Source: Clostridiales bacterium (GTDB lineage: Bacteria; Bacillota; Clostridia; Oscillospirales; Acutalibacteraceae). Taken from it: DNA of 8,224 bases. Where the stretch lies: positions 435 through 8,658 of the forward strand of contig DXXH01000098.1 of the NCBI GenBank assembly GCA_019416395.1, written 5' to 3'. Both the position numbers and the translations under genes were made by a program. The notes beneath the pieces were generated by a model. The model saw nothing but the letters and a program-made list of their open reading frames with translations, ran no database searches and was not told the DNA's origin. Shown here piece after piece: positions 7,123 through 8,224 of the stretch (position 1 is its first letter; each line of letters starts with the position of its first letter).

Positions 7123-7129
7123 CCTCCTT
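7123..7129 (-). promoter_or_regulatory. Shine-Dalgarno site deciding the GTG start of the polymerase
   Basis: On the - strand AAGGAGG lies 10 bases before the GTG at 7112-7110. The next in-frame ATG falls after the catalytic Asp9 and would remove it, so the GTG is the only workable start downstream of this site. Confidence 0.75.
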
Positions 7130-7143
7130 CGAATATGTGTTCG
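7130..7143 (-). promoter_or_regulatory. LexA (SOS) box 2, at the transcription start
   Basis: On the - strand this reads CGAACACATATTCG, which fits the Bacillus/Clostridium-type LexA site (CGAAC-N4-GTTCG) except for one base in the right half (ATTC for GTTC). It covers the predicted start site near 7142 and abuts the Shine-Dalgarno. Confidence 0.8.
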
Positions 7144-7148
7144 AATTT

Positions 7149-7177
7149 ATTATAGAACATGTGTTCGCAATTTGCAA
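7149..7177 (-). promoter_or_regulatory. Sigma-A-type promoter of the polymerase/radical SAM/DUF4130 operon
   Basis: On the - strand TTGCAA (7177-7172) is followed after 17 bases by a perfect TATAAT (7154-7149). The start site should be near 7142, giving a 30-base leader before the GTG. Two LexA-type boxes overlap the promoter. Confidence 0.82.
7154..7167 (-). promoter_or_regulatory. LexA (SOS) box 1, between -35 and -10
   Basis: On the - strand this reads CGAACACATGTTCT and contains a perfect GAAC-N4-GTTC core. It sits in the spacer between the -35 and -10 elements, so bound LexA would block RNA polymerase. It is 24 bp centre to centre from the second box. Confidence 0.87.
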
Positions 7178-7195
7178 GAGGAATTTTCAGGAAGC

Positions 7196-7238
7196 AAAAA
7201 GAAGCCCCTTCGGAACACAACAGTTCCGAGGGGGCTCC
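7196..7238 (-). terminator. Intrinsic terminator of the rubrerythrin gene
   Basis: On the - strand a 16-bp stem (7238-7223 with 7216-7201, one mismatch and one G.T wobble) with a 6-base loop is followed by five T at 7200-7196. It lies about 17 bases after the rubrerythrin stop and separates it from the downstream polymerase promoter. Confidence 0.88.
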
Positions 7239-7254
7239 TATCATCAAGGGAAAC

Positions 7255-7794
7255 TCAATAATTTTCAGCTTTGATCTGGAAATACGCCTGGGGATGGGCG
7301 CAAACGGGACACACTTCCGGCGCCTGCTTGCCGATGACGATATGGCCGCAGTTGGAGCACTGCCAAATCACATCGCCGTCACGGGAGAATACCAAGCCTT
7401 TCTCCAGGTTCTCCACCAGCTTCAGGTATCTGGCCTCATGCTCTTTCTCGATTTTGGCCACGCCTTCAAACAGGTCTGCAATGTTGTCAAAGCCCTCTTC
7501 CCGGGCGGTCTTGGCGAATCCGGCGTACATGTCGGTCCACTCGTAATTTTCTCCGGCGGCAGCGTCCTTCAGATTTTCCAAAGTGTCCCCAATACCGCCA
7601 TGGAGCAGCTTAAACCACATTTTCGCGTGCTCTTTCTCGTTGTTGGCGGTCTCCTCAAACAGATTGGCAATCTGCACATACCCGTCCTTCCTGGCCTTGG
7701 AAGCGTAGTAGGTATACTTGTTGCGGGCCTGAGACTCCCCGGCAAAAGCAGTCATCAGGTTGGCTTCTGTTTTAGAACCTTTCAATTCTGGCAT
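7255..7794 (-). CDS. rbr: Rubrerythrin
   Basis: The 179-residue protein is a non-haem iron peroxidase that reduces hydrogen peroxide in the cytoplasm of anaerobes with electrons passed through rubredoxin-type iron. The N-terminal four-helix ferritin-like domain (about 1-135) carries candidate diiron ligands: Glu20 in AFAGESQARNKY, and two ExxH motifs at Glu53/His56 and Glu116/His119. The C-terminal rubredoxin-like domain has Cys146/Cys149 (CSNC) and Cys162/Cys165 (CPVC), binding one iron. Length and order match the classical family. The start is the ATG at 7794, with AAAGGAGG 7 bases upstream. The longer frame up to 7872 would begin upstream of the predicted transcription start. It is monocistronic, with a strong promoter and terminator of its own. 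A PerR-like palindrome upstream fits oxidative-stress control. Confidence 0.97.
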   Translation of the reverse strand: MPELKGSKTEANLMTAFAGESQARNKYTYYASKARKDGYVQIANLFEETANNEKEHAKMWFKLLHGGIGDTLENLKDAAAGENYEWTDMYAGFAKTAREEGFDNIADLFEGVAKIEKEHEARYLKLVENLEKGLVFSRDGDVIWQCSNCGHIVIGKQAPEVCPVCAHPQAYFQIKAENY

Positions 7795-7801
7795 AGTCGT
7801 T

Positions 7802-7809
7802 CCTCCTTT
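7802..7809 (-). promoter_or_regulatory. Shine-Dalgarno site of rubrerythrin
   Basis: On the - strand AAAGGAGG, a near-ideal site, lies 7 bases before the ATG at 7794 and fixes the start. Confidence 0.85.
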
Positions 7810-7843
7810 GAAGTGGTTTGGATTTCCGGTAGATTCTGACTTC

Positions 7844-7872
7844 AGTATAATCCAAGTATTTCCAAAAGTCAA
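7844..7872 (-). promoter_or_regulatory. rbr: Sigma-A-type promoter of rubrerythrin
   Basis: On the - strand TTGACT (7872-7867) is followed after 17 bases by TATACT (7849-7844). The start site should be near 7837, giving a leader of about 43 bases. The match to consensus suggests high basal strength. Confidence 0.85.
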
Positions 7873-7880
7873 TGGTATTT

Positions 7881-7897
7881 TTAATAATAATTATTAA
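7881..7897. promoter_or_regulatory. PerR/Fur-like palindrome upstream of rubrerythrin
   Basis: TTAATAATAATTATTAA is a perfect 17-bp palindrome about a central A. Its inner 15 bases match the Bacillus PerR consensus (TTATAAT-N-ATTATAA) at 12 of 14 positions, and the two differences are symmetrical. It ends 8 bases upstream of the -35 of rubrerythrin, a gene often under peroxide control. Lying upstream of the -35 rather than over the promoter is unusual for a repressor site. Chance in AT-rich DNA is possible. Confidence 0.45.
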
Positions 7898-8043
7898 TTT
7901 TTTGAGAAGGATTTCTTCTCAGGTGCTGTCCCAGTCCTTTTTCCTAGTTTTCCACGGTCAGAGCCTTCTATTCTTCCTGGATTCCAAAGCTCTTTCTTTC
8001 AGAGAACAAATGTAAATTAATCGTAAACCATGCCGGAAGGCCG

Positions 8044-8072
8044 TTGAAAAATCCCGCCGCACCCGGTATACT
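8044..8072 (+). promoter_or_regulatory. Sigma-A-type promoter of the rightward partial gene
   Basis: TTGAAA (8044-8049) is followed after 17 bases by TATACT (8067-8072). The start site should be near 8079, giving a leader of about 54 bases to the TTG at 8133. Confidence 0.75.
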
Positions 8073-8132
8073 GAATACTAGCGTGGGGAGATCTTTTTCC
8101 ATCCGCGCTCATTTTGAAAGGGTGTGTTTTCT

Positions 8133-8224
8133 TTGCTGCTGCAAAAAATTCAGCAATTCATGTATGGCCGTTACGGTGGGGACAAATTCAGCCTGTTCCT
8201 GTTGGTCGTAGCCCTGATTCTTTC
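8133..8224 (+). CDS. Small membrane protein, N-terminal fragment (partial)
   Basis: From a TTG at 8133 the frame encodes (M)LLQKIQQFMYGRYGGDKFSLFLLVVALILS and runs off the window. AAAGGG lies 10 bases before the TTG. An in-frame ATG at 8160 would cut off the first nine residues and has no good site. The fragment shows a short amphipathic start, an FMYGRYGGD motif and the beginning of a hydrophobic segment (FLLVVALIL). I recall short clostridial membrane proteins of unknown function that start with F-x-x-GRYG-x-D and then one or two transmembrane helices, some ending in a zinc ribbon. The rest of the gene is not here to confirm that. Its promoter is well placed, so it is probably real. The function is unknown. 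Confidence 0.7.
   Translation, partial: MLLQKIQQFMYGRYGGDKFSLFLLVVALIL

Larger units (their letters stand above)
7795..8132. other. Divergent intergenic region between rubrerythrin and a membrane protein gene
   Basis: This gap of about 340 bases holds the rubrerythrin promoter and palindrome on the left and the promoter of the rightward gene at 8044-8072. The middle part (about 7922-8040) shows no open frame with a credible ribosome site and no RNA that I recognise. A small 7-bp hairpin at 7903-7921 has no T tract after it on either strand. Confidence 0.6.

Noticed and set aside
7159..7839. 226-codon open frame on the + strand across the terminator and rubrerythrin
   Set aside because: It crosses the LexA promoter and the rubrerythrin terminator, is antisense to a clear rubrerythrin, and has no ribosome site.
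7903..7921. Hairpin TGAGAAG-N5-CTTCTCA as a terminator or operator
   Set aside because: The stem is only 7 bp and AT-rich, and no T tract follows on either strand. No gene ends there.
1..8224. CRISPR array, tRNA or rRNA genes
   Set aside because: No regularly spaced repeats were seen and no tRNA- or rRNA-like sequence was recognised on either strand by eye.

Overview
The window looks like the chromosome of a Gram-positive anaerobe of the Clostridia. An Oscillospirales/Ruminococcaceae-like gut bacterium is my best guess. The support is strong Shine-Dalgarno sites, Bacillus/Clostridium-type LexA boxes, an SLH-anchored surface protein, a rubrerythrin, and a radical SAM/DUF4130 repair pair of the kind common in clostridia. 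This placement rests on gene style only.

Region 1 (1-2204, + strand) is the end of an integrated mobile element and is visibly AT-richer than the rest. It holds the C-terminal tail of a resolvase-type serine recombinase, a small tyrosine-phosphatase-like protein, and a large serine recombinase. Each gene overlaps the next by ATGA, so they form one translationally coupled operon. A strong intrinsic terminator lies inside the last codons of the large recombinase frame. That suggests the native stop was lost or that the element/chromosome junction falls here.

Region 2 (2205-3855, - strand) holds a secreted NlpC/P60-like hydrolase with three C-terminal SLH repeats. It has its own promoter and terminator. 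The promoter sits inside the loop of a 20-bp inverted repeat.

Region 3 (3856-7177, - strand) is the most interesting part. It is a three-gene operon: a DinB-type Y-family DNA polymerase, a radical SAM protein with a helix-hairpin-helix, and a DUF4130 protein. The genes abut (TGA|GTG) or overlap by 22 bp. The single promoter upstream of the polymerase carries two LexA-type boxes, one between -35 and -10 and one at the start site. All three proteins contain a pentapeptide resembling the bacterial sliding-clamp-binding motif. Together this reads as an SOS-induced DNA damage tolerance/repair module whose radical SAM chemistry is not known to me.

Region 4 (7196-8224) contains a rubrerythrin (- strand) with a strong promoter, a PerR-like palindrome and a strong terminator. 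Divergent from it is the 5' end of a small membrane protein gene (+ strand), which runs off the window.
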